This document shows, piece after piece, positions 22,971 through 35,431 of a stretch of 64,000 nt of DNA (positions are counted from its first letter, which is position 1; each line of letters starts with the position of its first letter). Source of the DNA: Pycnopodia helianthoides (taxonomy: Eukaryota; Echinodermata; Asteroidea; Forcipulatida; Asteriidae). A program made the translations under genes and the position numbers. Location of the stretch: the NCBI GenBank assembly GCA_032158295.1, contig CM063256.1, positions 992,001 to 1,056,000 of the forward strand, written 5' to 3'. The notes under the pieces were generated by a model. It ran no database searches. It saw nothing but the letters and a program-made list of their open reading frames with translations, and was not told where the DNA came from.

Positions 22971-24124
22971 AAAATAAATAAATACGCAGCTGGATTTCAT
23001 GGAAATTTAATTTAATTTGACTCTCAAAGAGATAGTTAGGAGCCCATTTTGTCCAGGTTGCTCTTACTATAAAATGCATTTAATAGATCCGCTAAATTTT
23101 ATGGCAAATTAAACGCTCTCAATCAAGCCCCCTGTCCCATAATTTTATTCTGTTTCTGCAATGACGCCAGTCATTAATTCCATAGTATGGAGATAGCATG
23201 GAATCCTTGTACTGGTTTGCCTCAGTGTTTGATATACCTGTTTGTATTTGCATTTTCATTATTCTGAAGCATTCATCCAAAATTGTTGCTTACGTTCATA
23301 ATCTGTTACCGTTTTATCATGATTGAATCTGTATTATATCAGCCATCTTAGCTGCAGGTTGTCATTTTCTTGTGGGAATTATCCATCAGATTATTTTTGC
23401 AGGCTTATTGGGTTTTGAAGCCTGAGCTGATATCAATAATTCTTCTTACTGTTAGTGTACAGTGCACTATGAATATTGTATGAAGGATATTGCACTTTGT
23501 TATCTTTGGATACTTTTGCATTCAAGGCACTTTTGATAATTTCGTGGAATTTGTGTGTATTGATTGGTACGTCTCGCGTGTCAAAATACAGTTTGACCCA
23601 TATCCACAGGCACGCAATAAACTCATCTAATTTAGATCGTTTCTTATTACCGGCGTATGGTGGCTCCACTGCTCCATTTAACAGGGTGAAAGAGAAGCCA
23701 AGCTAAGATGTCATTTTCTAATTTCCAGCAGAATTTTTTCAATTTCCCTCTAAAATGCTCCACTGTGACCAGTGAAACACTACACAATACGCACTCTATA
23801 CTGTAAAGGCAATTTAAAGGTGTAGGGTGTATGTGCAACTAACTGTAAACAATATAACCTTGCGATCTCTTGAGAGCTGAGCCGATTGAGTCACTAGCAG
23901 TGGTGCGTGCTTAACCCTCGTTTCAAAGAAAAAAGCATTTCTCCATTGGCTCATCTGAACAGCTAATTGACCCATTGGACCCAGAGGCTAACGCTGATGC
24001 CTTAAATTTATTCTAAATTACTCTACATAAATTTGCGCGACACGTTCATCAACACGTTCATTCTAAGAAAACATTGAGTAGCATGAGTGCACCAGATTTT
24101 ATTTTATTTTTTTGCGGAATTTTT
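22971..24124. other. No gene seen
   Basis: AT-rich unique sequence. Facing frames at 23433-23706 are open on both strands but have no domain or splice support. Confidence 0.4.
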
Positions 24125-25103
24125 TAATAAGAAATCATACTGTCTCAACCCACGTTCGAGCCCGATACTTCATTCTTGTAAGGGCAAGGCAATTTAAGTA
24201 AAGGGCACCTTTACGAGGGAAATAAAAATGTGTATTGGAATACATCAAGAGGCACCAAGGCAAAGACTTGGGGCATCGAGGCAATCGCCTCCATTGCCTC
24301 CATGAAGTATCAGGCCTGTATGTTTTCTTGCAAGCGTTTCAATCAATAGTAGTCTAATAACAAATCATACTGTCTCAACCCACGTTCGAGCCTGATACTT
24401 CATTCTTGTAAGGGCAAGGCAATTTAAGTAAAGGGCACCTTTACGAGGGAAATAAAAATGTGTATGGGAATACATCAAGAGGCACCAAGGCAAAGACTTG
24501 GGGCATCGAGGCAATCGCCTCCATTGCCTCCATGAAGTATCAGGCCTGTATGTTTTCTTGCAAGCGTTTCAATCAATAGTAGTCTAATAACAAATCATAC
24601 TGTCTCAACCCACGTTCGAGCCTGATACTTCATTCTTGTAAGGGCAAGGCAATTTAAGTAAAGGGCACCTTTACGAGGGAAATAAAAATGTGTATTGGAA
24701 TACATCAAGAGGCACCAAGGCAAAGACTTGGGGCATCGAGGCAATCGCCTCCATTGCCTCCATGAAGTATCAGGCCTGTATGTTTTCTTGCAAGCGTTTC
24801 AATCAATAGTAGTCTAATAACAAATCATACTGTCTCAACCCACGTTCGAGCCTGATACTTCATTCTTGTAAGGGCAAGGCAATTTAAGTAAAGGGCACCT
24901 TTACGAGGGAAATAAAAATGTGTATTGGAATACATCAAGAGGCACCAAGGCAAAGACTTGGGGCATCGAGGCAATCGCCTCCATTGCCTCCATGAAGTAT
25001 CAGGCCTGTATGTTTTCTTGCAAGCGTTTCAATCAATAGTAGTCTAATAACAAATCATACTGTCTCAACCCACGTTCGAGCCTGATACTTCATTCTTGTA
25101 AGG
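24125..25103. repeat. Young tandem satellite, 230-bp unit, about 4.3 copies
   Basis: The word AAATCATACTGTCTCAACC begins at 24132, 24362, 24592, 24822 and 25052, an exact 230-bp period. By eye the copies differ at only a couple of positions: C/T near 24162, and G/T in copy 2 near 24465. Each unit holds a 156-bp hairpin module (24160-24315 in unit 1) with ends GCCTGATACTTCAT / ATGAAGTATCAGGC, plus 74 bp of spacer. The array stops in the middle of a fifth unit. No coding frame spans it. Confidence 0.95.
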
Positions 25104-25862
25104 TAGATGAAATGAGGTAAACCATCAATTAAGCTTCTTAAAAATAAAAGGAATGCTGTCTGTGATTAAGGTCAGAATATCCTAGTGTGACTGAAGCTTG
25201 CACTTTGCCTGCCCCTTGCTCATCATTGGTCTGACCTCTTAACTCCCCACCCATTATTAAGTTAATGTTTGTGGTAGCACTGTCTGCCACATGATGAGTC
25301 TCATATCTTGTTGGGTGACACAGAGCCTTTTGCAAAGCCACAGCTTTTGATTGGCTCTGGCTATGGCTAGAGCTGTTTGAAACAGTGTGATGTGGTATTC
25401 AGATGTAGAATGGATGTGTGGCTGCTGCAGCCAACACCTTGTGAAGGGTCATAGTGTCTTATTGGCTTTCTATGACGGACTTTATTGCTTGGCAACTTGT
25501 TACATAACAAGTAATTTACATAGTAATTTAATGTAACGATGACAGAACATTGATAGAAATGGGGAGTATTAATACAGAGTTTTCTGTTATCAAGTAGGAG
25601 CCATTATTGACATATTCCCTGTACAAATTAGCAAAAATACATAGTTTTTCTCAATTTACAAAATGGCACCAGACTGTATTCTCTCAGTCCTCCGTTTGAT
25701 ATCTAAAAAATAGAAATCAACCTCACAGGTAAATTGTACATAACTTCCATCCAGACTTTCTTGTTGATTATCATAATCCATCTTTGAAGGATTGACTGAG
25801 TTATGGGTTGATAGAATCAAGGAGATCCCAAGACTCAGCGAGAAGGCCATGTCTTGATGATG

Positions 25863-25884
25863 GGAGAGAGAGAGAGAGAGAGAG
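25863..25884. repeat. GA microsatellite
   Basis: About eleven GA units followed by GGGGGAAGG. Confidence 0.9.
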
Positions 25885-26689
25885 GGGGAAGGAGGTGTGC
25901 TAGAAGACACAGATCTTGAGATAAGATATGAGGTAGATACATCCTCTCTGATGGTTCAATTTGGTGTTCATTTGTAACTTCATGGTCAGTAGAGCAAAAG
26001 TTGCTGAATGTAGGATAAGCTGACAGATACAAAGAATCACATTTAAAGGTAATACACAACTGGCTTTCGGTGAAGTAAATACAGTCTGATTTCTCGACGC
26101 CAATAAACAATAAGGTAAAAACAGTCCGATTCTCTTGACTTCATTAAACTCATTACATAGCTAACATGAACATTTCACCACATTAGGTGTAAACCTTTTG
26201 AGTCAAAACAGAATAGTGTTTTTCGTTTTGTTAGCAACTGTCAAATGAGCGTTTCAATAACAGATTTAAATAAATGGACCATTTATCAAGAAAACCAGAT
26301 AACAAGACGACACAAGACGAAACACATAATACACAAGATCAACTGATGTATATAAAAATTGTTTTGGCAAATAACATTTTCTTACTTTTATGAGATATTT
26401 TATGAAACCAAGTTACTTGAACACATTTTATACACTTTGAAACATAAAATCAATTTAACGATGGAACCTTACGTATTAATTTACCAGCATTAATTATTGG
26501 ATCTCAAATAAAACAGGTGTTCATCTCTAATATCTAACTAAACATTCAAAAGCTTAGTCTAATAAAATGGCTTACATTTATTTAAAAGAAGACAAATTCC
26601 CAGGTCAGTTGCAAAATTCAATTGACACTGTATAATGTATAAATTGATGGAACTTTACCCTCTCATCAATCATGTCACTACCGATTCTA

Positions 26690-26725
26690 TTAATATGCAA
26701 ATTAAAATGCATATTTGATTAGCTG
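26690..26725. promoter_or_regulatory. POU/homeodomain site cluster (octamer and TAAT cores)
   Basis: ATTAATATGCAAATTAA is followed directly by AATGCATATTTGATTAG, so two octamer-like words face each other with flanking TAAT cores. This is the expected shape of a POU-homeodomain enhancer core. Only sequence similarity supports it. Confidence 0.35.
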
Positions 26726-27545
26726 GAATATGATGGATGTCCAATCAAATGTTTTGATGAGGTTTTGTCCAGTATTCTTCCACTTAAATAGTTTTACAAT
26801 ACAAGCTTCAAACAGATGGTAATGCTTGGGTGAGTTTTGTTGTTTAATGTCTAATAATAAACTGAAATTGAGCTATTCTCAGAAGTGCGCTCAGCGCTGT
26901 TTCCCGAAGGTCCCGAGGGAGGCAGTGAATAGAGAGAAGGGCAAGAAATATTCAGTTTTAAATTCTGGAGGAAGACCCAGAGATGTGTCCATCTTGAAAC
27001 TCAGAAACAGTGACAGAAATTAGTTTTAAGTTTGTTGTTTTATCTTTGAATTTGTAGTTGTCCACTTGGGTGTTTCTTGGCTATTTCTGTTATTTTTCCA
27101 ATACAAAGTTTGTGATATAACGATTGGAACCATCACACCCCTATTATAAAAAGTGCTAATGAAGGGGAAGAATTTTATATTTTGAAGCAATAGTAATCAC
27201 TAAAATTGTAGCCAGTATGGGGAGGGCTTGGCCATCCTTTATTGGTTCAGGCATTTCTTGTCATCTACACCGATATGTGTCTTGACTGCAACCCATTACC
27301 AATGGTAAATAGAGATGTCCACCGTATGCGTAAGTCTATGAAACGTTTCTGTTTGTTTCTGTCTTGCAAACCACTTTACTGACCGATACTTGAACAGGGT
27401 TTATTCTTATTCTAAGTATCAAGAATTAGCCGTGGTTGGTCCATGAAGTCAGTCTGTCCCTGTATGGATGTCATGGCAATAATTACAGGGATACAGTAAA
27501 GGATGGAGCAGTACGGGGACCAAGTGGCTCTTTCCTTGGGCCTCC

Positions 27546-27559
27546 CCTGGAGGGGGCGG
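27546..27559 (+). promoter_or_regulatory. CTCF-like site
   Basis: CCTGGAGGGGGCGG agrees with the CCASYAGRKGGCRS core at 12 of 14 positions. It is a single weak match with no functional evidence. Confidence 0.2.
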
Positions 27560-28017
27560 AGATTATGTAGGACTTTATGTAATACAATGATCGCATTATG
27601 AGTTTTGGAGTAGTAGTAAAATGGTGTATTACTGCATTTGATCTTGACATTTAATTACTCACGTGGCATCATGATGCAAATGAATCATGATGCGTAAAGG
27701 AATACACTTCTTAAAGGTGTGTCATACTGCGTAATCTATAGCACTTTGATTATTAAGAAAATGATTGGATGGTTCTAAATGTAGACCACGATGTCATCAC
27801 ACTCAGAAGCTCAGATTTACTGCGAATGAGTAAGGAATGATATACTCATTTTTTGGGTGATGTCATCATCGAACAGAATGACAAATGTGTTGACATCATG
27901 TTTAGATTTGGAGAGCGCGTCACCGCGGCTAGTGCGTCATATACCTGTGGCTGTTGTCTTTAAGTGTTGCATGAAATTAGTCTGATGAGTAAACGTGGCG
28001 AATAATTACTCTGGAAA

Positions 28018-28395
28018 ATGTGCCGTCTTACAATGTTCTTGAGGTCTAGCGCAGTGCAACGCCTGGCTGATGAACTCATCGAGATGGTCAAACTAAAATT
28101 GGTGATAGGACAAACACATTTGGTGACACAAACTCGTGGCAAAATTAATGCACATGGATTGCACTTACACCAACATTTTGAGTTCTTGGCAAAAATAAAC
28201 CGTGCAAAGTCTTGTGCAGATTTGTGGGAATCTTGGGTTCCCATGACCTTTAAAGGAACAATACTCCAAAAATTAATTACCATAAAAACTTACTTGGTGA
28301 GAAGCACTGCAGCTGTTGAGAGTATAAACTATTTTGAGAAAGGATTCCCTTTGAAGGAATATGGTTTGGATACATTTGCACCCAAAAACATTTGA
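28018..28395 (+). CDS. Open frame of unknown meaning, 3' third made of MITE sequence
   Basis: An ATG frame of 125 codons begins MCRLTMFLRSSAVQRLADEL. The first about 77 codons come from unique DNA and the rest from a TTAA-type element that begins at 28254. The frame therefore cannot be an old gene as it stands. The minus strand of 27960-28283 is also open. The unique part could be an exon, a conserved non-coding block or noise. I recognise no domain. Confidence 0.12.
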   Translation: MCRLTMFLRSSAVQRLADELIEMVKLKLVIGQTHLVTQTRGKINAHGLHLHQHFEFLAKINRAKSCADLWESWVPMTFKGTILQKLITIKTYLVRSTAAVESINYFEKGFPLKEYGLDTFAPKNI

Positions 28396-28530
28396 ATCTG
28401 AGAAACCATTCATGCCTGAATCGTTTCTCAGATTTCTGAGGGTTGGTGTCTGTTCGCAAATGCTGCGGCCAGAGATGCGGTTGGTACCCGCTGTCACCTC
28501 GCTACATGTGGATGGATTAAACGTTCTTGT
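28254..28530. mobile_element. TTAA-type MITE relative, decayed
   Basis: TTAA at 28250-28253 precedes AGGAACAATACTCC. The interior CATAAAAACTTACTTGGTGAG and GAGAAAGGATTCCC matches the element at 56983-57360. The right end is not clean. Confidence 0.55.
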
Positions 28531-31500
28531 GAAAATAGCATGATAGTTTTTTGCTGTTTTCTTAGCAATTAGACACTGTATTCAGCTGAAACTTTCACAT
28601 GTGACTTTGATTGTATCTTTCTTATAATTTTTCATACACCTTGGTTTACAGGTATTAAGTGTACAATAGTGATGTACCCCAATAGTAGTAAGGGGGATGG
28701 TTCATGACAGGCCTTGAAATTAATGGGGGGGGGGGCAATGGGAACAGTTGCATCAGGAGAATAGTTTTGTTAGGTACTGTAGGTTCACTCACTCAGCCCA
28801 CCCTCGTGAAAGAAACAAAAATGAGCGCAATAACATACAAGTCAACTTAATTTTTAAGTAGCTAGAAACAAAGAAAGAAGATTGTGCAAAAAGTGCATGA
28901 AGGGTTCAGTCTAACTTTTTGCCTGGTCAAGTTGTTCAATCTTTTGATTTACTTTGAAGAATATGCTTTCCTGAGATATAGACAGATAAAGTATTTCCTG
29001 TTGCACATGTAATTCCGCTTGTTCTGAATATTTCCTTCCTGGGAACCTTGTCATTCAGGGAAAATCAAGTATGTCCTGGAAAGTCCCTGATATTTTTAAA
29101 TTTTTTTTATTTTGTGTTTATTTTTTGTTATTCTGACTTCTTTCCTTTCCGGAAAACCAAAATATTCCTGGAGAATTCTTTCCCAGAAAGTATCTGTTTA
29201 GTGAAAATTCCCGAATTTGTTTTCCATTTTTTTGTTTTGTTCTCAATGTCTTTTTATTATATCCTTCAGGGTTACATCGATATTCAATAAAATTTAAGTA
29301 TGTCTTGGAACGTCCCTGATTTATCGGAACTGTTTGTAAAATGCTTTTACAGAAAGCCCCTTTTAGGGGTTTTAGACCTGTAGTGAAAAATCCTGAATAT
29401 GGTTGTTGTTTGTTCTCGTTGTCTTTTTATTCTTTTCAATATTCAGTGAATTGCTGTCAAGGCAAATCCCTTTTTGTTTGAATTTCTTGTCGCCCTTTTT
29501 TTTTTACCTGTGAAACCTTGAAATTCAAGGAATTAGTGCTCCATTCTGTAAATTCCCATTCTGTAAAGTCTTTTTTTTTTTTTTGCTTACCTTTTTCTGT
29601 AATTATGAAGAAACCTGAACCTCCCTGCCATCCTCTTTTGCTCTTTGGTATTGTAGTCTTTAAATTTAACAGCTGTTTTGACTGTTTCGTTTCTGTGGAA
29701 TTCCCTTCAAAGCCTTTATAATTTAGATCAAAGTCTAAAAGGTCCATAAAGAGTTATTGTTATTGGAGTGTTTGTAGGCGGTAAGTATTTGCCAAACATT
29801 TTTTGATAGTAGACATGAATGGTATATTTGGTTACAATCATGGGTGGGGGGAGGGAGGGGCACACATGCAGTAAGCATTGTGGTTGAGGAAGACTGTGCT
29901 GCTGTGCTGTGGGGGCAATGTTATACACCATCCAGATCAACCGATCAAATTACCTCATTCTAAGTGTGAACTCATAAGTACACTAAATGAACTGAATTTC
30001 GTTGTTGGAACTGTGTATGCCCATTTAAAGGTAGAAATGTTGGTAATTGTTCTTGTTTGACAAAAAAGCAGATGTGGTCCATAGTTGAATAGGAAAACTG
30101 CTTTTCAAACAGTCTACCTCTAACCATCTTGTCATGTATAGCAGTAACAAGTACAGAGTGTCATTGTACCCAGCCTTGCTAGTATGGGCAGTGTGCCATA
30201 CAAGCTTTTAGGCAGGATCAGTGAAACAGGGTGTGTAACCAAAAAAATAGGGTGTGTAAGTGAAACTTGATGTTGAAGATGACAGCGTTCCATTGTGATC
30301 GCACCAGCGTTGCGGAAAATGATTAAAACAAAAACACCACACAGGGTCCATTATGATGCAAGGAATTTGAAACCCTGTGATGGCCGATGATCTATATTTT
30401 TAGTAATTTTACTGACTTATTTTGTCAGGTTTTCTAAATAAAATCTCATAAACTTTGCTCTTATAAGCCTACATTTACAATCCTGGGGAGCTTTAAGCCC
30501 AAAATTAAGTTTGTTCTGTCTCTTGCCATGTGTCTGGAATGATACGAGTTGCTGTGAGAGAGTTATGTTTTGATTGTACAGGTTTTATAATAACAATTTG
30601 AGAAGATCAGTTAAAAGTGAGTTAGGTGGTTTCTCTGATGACATGAAGTGGCCTTCAATGGGACAATGGGTGAAGTATTTCTGAGTAATATTTTTATATT
30701 AAAATAATATTTTGTATTCACCAAATAAAAAATATTGCTAAAAAGTAAAAAGTAAAAAGCAACCAAGGTTCAGATTTCAAAGAGCTATAAACAAAAACTT
30801 TTCAATTAGTAATCATATAACGAAGTTACATATTTTGATCAGTCTGATTTTGATTGATAAAAACAAATCTTTTAACTAATAAATTGATACGAGGTCGGCC
30901 CAGACTCGCCTTGAATTATTCCATTTTGCTGTATTTTTTATAAAAGACATCATAAGCAATCAGTAAGATTTTTATGACATGATCAGTAATTAATAATGAA
31001 AAATGCGTACGTGAGCGTAAAAATGAATGAAGAAAAAGCAAGCGATGAAATGTTTAAAACCAACCTACAGTAAAATGATTGGCAGGGTCTGTTCCTTGCT
31101 CTATGATTTGGGTTAGGTCCCAGCAGACGGACGGTTATGAATACGATCGTCCATCGTTGCCTAAAAGCTTGGTGCCATATCGATACCTCTCTTCACTAAC
31201 CCCTGGAAGGGAAGCCCTGAAAAACAATGCTAATGGCTACCCAAAAGTGATTGTCTGCGCCCATGCTTGTTAAAAACTTTTGAGCTCTTGTAGGATGCCT
31301 GTTGGGTGCTTAGTACGCGCGTGTAAAAGTGCAAGGTTTTGACGCAATCCGCTTCAAATGAATCATGTTTTTACACGATCACCCTAAACTACATACAGTT
31401 AGACATGACACAAGATCAAAGAAGAATGAGAGGGAACCATTTGCTGTATGGTTGATGCCTCTTTTGGTAGCGTGCTCTGCGTAGTCTCTAACACAGAATG

Positions 31501-31619
31501 GATCAACATTAGGACTAATTAAAATATCCAATATATTTGGATATTTCAAAGACACACTCCCAGGGGATATAATCGAGCGAGGCATTCTTGGAAAAACTTA
31601 TGCAGCGAGATCGAACACC
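28531..31619. other. No gene supported; T-rich region with an old tandem duplication
   Basis: An 11-base G run lies at 28725-28735. The segment at about 29050-29450 is a diverged direct duplication and is listed separately. CCTTGAAATTCAAGG at about 29516 is a small palindrome. The remainder is AT-rich with no recognised feature. Confidence 0.4.
29050..29450. repeat. Diverged direct duplication
   Basis: AAGTATGTCCTGGAAAGTCC at about 29067 recurs as AAGTATGTCTTGGAACGTCC about 229 bp later. GTGAAAATTCCCGAAT at 29211 recurs as GTGAAAAATCCTGAAT at about 29383, followed in both places by GTTCTCNNTGTCTTTTTATT. The spacing shrinks, so a deletion of about 57 bp has occurred. Confidence 0.55.
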
Positions 31620-31725
31620 ACTGGGAATGAGGTTGCACTCTACCTCTATTTTGCCCTGTCAGCCTCAGTTTGGTTACATTGATTTGAATGATAGGTAAAT
31701 CAGATGAGTGCAGTGTGGATGCAAC
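31620..31725. mobile_element. Dispersed repeat fragment, GCCTCAGTTTGG family, copy 1
   Basis: CTATTTTGCCCTGTCAGCCTCAGTTTGG followed by CATTGATTTGAAT matches segments at 37525, 49782 and 49985. Ends are not defined. Confidence 0.4.
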
Positions 31726-34004
31726 CACCTCAAAAATCACCAACCTTTTTCTGATGGCACCTTATCATTACAAAAGCATAGGTGAATGTGATAACGGTGA
31801 ATTGTTTATACATTTTTATTCCATCCATTTCAGTATGCGCATCATAAATTCTTGTCTTTCTTCATGTTTTTTTGTAATTTTGGGTTTAGGGTTTTAAGAG
31901 AAGATTTTCATTGGTTATTTGACACAATCTGGTAAAAATGACCTCAATTTACCTGGAATGAATGAAATTGGCCTGTGGGTTTGTACGCTTCTTGGAAGAC
32001 CTTGAAAGGAGATTTATTTTCTCTCAGGAAATCCTTTGATTTTCTGTGTAATGATATCGCCCTGGAAATGTAAATATTCATTGAGTCGCTGATGAAAAAT
32101 GTATGAGAGTTATTAGACTACATTGTCAGTTATGTAAATGTTCTTGTGGTCACCTTATTACTTTGTTGTTGTTAATTTATTGGAATTGTGTGTTTCTTTT
32201 ATAAAGTGTATATCTAATATTGTGTTATTTTTAGTTTGTTTTGCAATCATCGTTTTGGACTCATCCTTTTTAACTATCACTGTATTTTATGAGATACAAG
32301 TTTTATCCACCTTTATTTGTTGATCAAGCCCCTGTGATAAAGGTGTGATATGTGGATGTGCAAGTATGCATCCTTTAAAAGATTGAAAACAATTTATCAT
32401 GATAAACGTACGCTCCCAACTTGCATAATTGATACATTTCCAGTAGCTACTTTTCTTGAGAGCCCTTTAGCTTACGGTGAAAACAGGTGCAAGTGATCGC
32501 CAAGATTATTCAATTTCAAAAACGGCACATCTAAAGTTGTACCCCCACAGCAAACATCAACAAGAAGTGGATACAAATGAGACATTTTTTCCCAGGTATG
32601 TTTCCCGGCTCCCGGGCACTGGCAACAAACCACCTAGGGAAGGAAAGCCAATGAGTTACACACTGCATTTGTGTTCAGGGGCTGTCCTTATATATTGATA
32701 GCGGGGAAGGTGTGCTAGTAAAAATTTTTGAAGAGGTCTATTCTTGAACCTGGGGGAAAAGGATACAAACACTCAGTGAAGCAATTATTGAGTTTTTCAG
32801 TTTTTTTCAGTTTTTTTTTGCTAGACAGTGCTTGTAGTGAGTTGCACAAGGCACGGATCTGAAGCCAAGGCTGATAGAAACAAGAGACAGTTGTAATTAT
32901 GTTATGGAATGTTACATGGTATACGGCAGGTCGTGTATCACATGACATCTTGACCGAAGCCGCTGCGCCTGCTAATGCCCCTAAGCACCCGGGCGGTAAA
33001 TACTGTATGACGAGTCATTAAGCGTTGCAAAAGAGAGGTGTAATGTATTGCCGGCGACTGACGGTATCATCCTGCCAGTGTGGAGTGGCGTATTGCATAC
33101 GTAATTGCCCAGTTTTTGTTTCAGAAGAAAACAGCACCCTCTCCAGAGTGGTGGGGAAAAGACTATGAAGTGTTTTATTGGATGGGTCAGTAGCATTCAC
33201 TATTCCTGACTGTTCCATCTAGATTTACACTTGTTTAAGCAGGTTCCTTAAAGCCTAACTCTGAGGGTGCCTTCTGTCTGTTATTTTACGTCAAGGGTAA
33301 TCATGTCAGTGTATTTAATCAACATACAAGTCGTCATGTCAATGAACTCCATCTTTTAGTGTATTTATTTTCAGTGATTGGCTAAGTACAAGTTCAGAGA
33401 GCTCTGTTACAGTATTCATTCCACTCAAGGAGGACTCTTCATCCTGATGCAAGTTGTTGCAGCAATTCTTGATCATTATCGTATTCATTAATAACACTAC
33501 ATGTGTATTGGTTACCAGTGGGGTAAGGTTATCCAGAAATGGGGTGTGGTTTAAATATGAGTGACAGCAGCAGCTCAGAATGCACACCTTCCTCAAGAGA
33601 CAAGGGATGTAGTTGCTGGAAACTGCCCTTTGAACCTGTAGAGTGTGTACACAGGTACTTACTGATAGCCTTACATACCGGGTACATGTTTTCAACCTGT
33701 ATTTTCCCTTTTTGGGGGAAGAATCTGCTTGGGTTGACAAGTATGGTCATCACTTTCTACTAAAGTACTAAGATAAGGAACTTGATCCATATAATAATTT
33801 TAAAGCTTTCATCGTATCAAGTTTAAACTGCTACCAACTGCAAAAAAGCTTCAATTCGATCAAGTTTCTTTATGCTTTATTACTTTTGATATATAAAAAA
33901 AAAAAAATTGCATCCCCTTAAGGTGATCCCTCTCCTGCCGCTTCCCAGGTTGTATCATAAATGTGGTTGTGATCCCTGTCTACACAGCAGTTACAGGTTG
34001 CATG
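31726..34004. other. No gene supported; a conserved-looking block at 32.9-33.2 kb
   Basis: The block 32945-33200 is GC-richer and contains GTAATTGCCC and TTTTATTGGATGGG. Minus-strand frames there have no domain. A 13-base A run lies at 33895-33907. Frames at 33339-33763 are open on both strands and are not credible. Confidence 0.4.
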
Positions 34005-34132
34005 GCTTCTGATTGGCACCCCCGAACAAAGATAATGACAAAATAAGGAGACTGCCATTATTATTCCGGAGGTTGCTGGTTCAAGTCTTGTTTTAATCAA
34101 CGTTTTCTTTGTTCAATCCAAAATAGTTTAAA
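34005..34132 (+). mobile_element. tRNA-derived SINE, GAGCGCTGGCAC family, copy 2 (A box deleted)
   Basis: The leader ACAAAGATAATGACAAAATAAGGAG matches the 44.4-kb copy. Then CCGGAGGTTGCTGG, a B box GGTTCAAGTC and the body TTTCTTTGTTCAATCC follow. The tRNA 5' half is missing. Confidence 0.6.
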
Positions 34133-34193
34133 TTGTTGTCAGCGTTAATCAAGAATTGTGTTTGAATTTGGTCTTTTGCAACTATGTGGTCAG

Positions 34194-34502
34194 TCAGTCC
34201 ACACCCACCAATGAGGCCATGACAATTTTTTGCATATATACCAGTGGTATCATTTTGGTTGGTAAGCAGTTTGCAAGAGCTATTTCATTTTTCATACGAT
34301 CCGTTTGAGCAAATTTGCCACCTTGTTGAAGGAAACCTTTCCGTGGTAGAACCTTCATGAAAGTTTGTTGATATCGTTTTTGATGCTCGTGAAATGTGCA
34401 CAAACCTTCAATTGAAAGTGTCACTGGCATAATTGGGCTCAAATGTTTGGTGTTCAAATCAATCTTTTCCAGCCAGTAATGGTCTGGAATGTATATTGTC
34501 AT
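34194..34502 (-). CDS. Open frame of 102 codons, unknown protein
   Basis: It starts at a true ATG (34502-34500) and ends at TGA. It begins MTIYIPDHYWLEKIDLNTKH and contains a basic middle part (RYQQTFMKVLPRKGF). No signal peptide, membrane segment or known domain is visible. Codon choice is not obviously abnormal. No promoter or splice evidence supports it, and it may be part of an unrecognised repeat. Confidence 0.18.
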   Translation of the reverse strand: MTIYIPDHYWLEKIDLNTKHLSPIMPVTLSIEGLCTFHEHQKRYQQTFMKVLPRKGFLQQGGKFAQTDRMKNEIALANCLPTKMIPLVYMQKIVMASLVGVD

Positions 34503-35431
34503 GAGAGTGTTTAAAAATACCCAAGCCTGACCGTCTTGTCAATTAAGGGTGGACCCCTTGGCTCAAGGTACGGGAGGGGGACTGGATTATACTGTGCTAG
34601 CAAACATTCTGGTAGAGCTGAGGTTATTTACTTTAAGAGAAGAGCCAAGCTCAAGTTTCTGCTGGCTAAGCGATGAATCATACTCGGAGAGGTTTTCTCT
34701 GGCAGTTGAGGGATTGTGCTGGGGTTATCAAGGGGCTTAGTGGTGAAACAACAACCATGGGTGGAGAGAGGGAGAGAGAGGAGTCTGTGGTTTAAGAGTA
34801 ATTGTCAATCCAGGGTGGGATGTGCACATCAGGGACAGCTGAAAGCTAATAAAATATAAAATGATTTTTGTAGGCTTAGGCATCGTTTTTCCTGGAATCA
34901 GTCAAGCAAAAGAGACTATTTGTGGTTATCAAAATGTTGATGCTTAGCCAAATTAAATAAATTGAATTTCATTAGCTTGTCATGTCCAGACTCTCATATG
35001 TGGGCTCAATTCTTATGCATAAAATGCTACTGTACTGTAAGTGAAAAATTTACATGCTTTGCTGTGTGGTAGAAGAAAATTGTGCCTTATTGACCCTTTG
35101 CCGAGGGCACCCTTCGTAAATGACATCATGAGCATACCGTCTATATTCTACATTCGTCAGTAAGGAGATAATATTGATCATTATAGTGCAGACTGCAGAA
35201 TGCTGCATTAACCAATGCCATGAGTTTTGATCTGGAAATTCAACTTATGAGGATTGTGGTTGAGCCCTTGATGACTGATTACTGTAGTTTTAGGTTAATT
35301 TACTTCTAGATGGAAAGAAGTGATCATGCTCTCTGTGCCCTTTTTCACAGAGCTGCTTAAGCAGAAAATATTGCTTGAAAAAACTTTTCCTATCAGGGAG
35401 GTAAGTGGCTGGTAACTTTCTTTTCTGTTAA
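34503..35431. other. No gene supported
   Basis: A 50-nt segment at 35351-35400 looks like a tiny exon (TTTTTCACAG before it, GTAAGT after it). It contains the AGCTGCTTAAGCAG word typical of sea-star hairpin repeats, so I treat it as a repeat remnant. Confidence 0.35.

Larger units (their letters stand above)
25104..28017. other. No gene supported; microsatellite and regulatory-looking motifs
   Basis: A GA microsatellite lies at about 25863-25884. A POU/homeodomain-rich block lies at 26690-26725, and a CTCF-like word at 27546-27559. Minus-strand frames at 25.6-26.1 kb run through the GA repeat and are not credible genes. Confidence 0.4.

Noticed and set aside
24125..25103. CRISPR-like array
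   Set aside because: The unit is 230 bp with no short repeat/unique spacer pattern, in a eukaryotic genome.
33339..33740. 133-codon minus-strand ORF, the longest in the window
   Set aside because: Low-complexity composition, overlapping frames on both strands and no domain.
35351..35400. 50-nt exon with good splice signals
   Set aside because: The AGCTGCTTAAGCAG word is typical of dispersed hairpin repeats, and the window is too short to judge.
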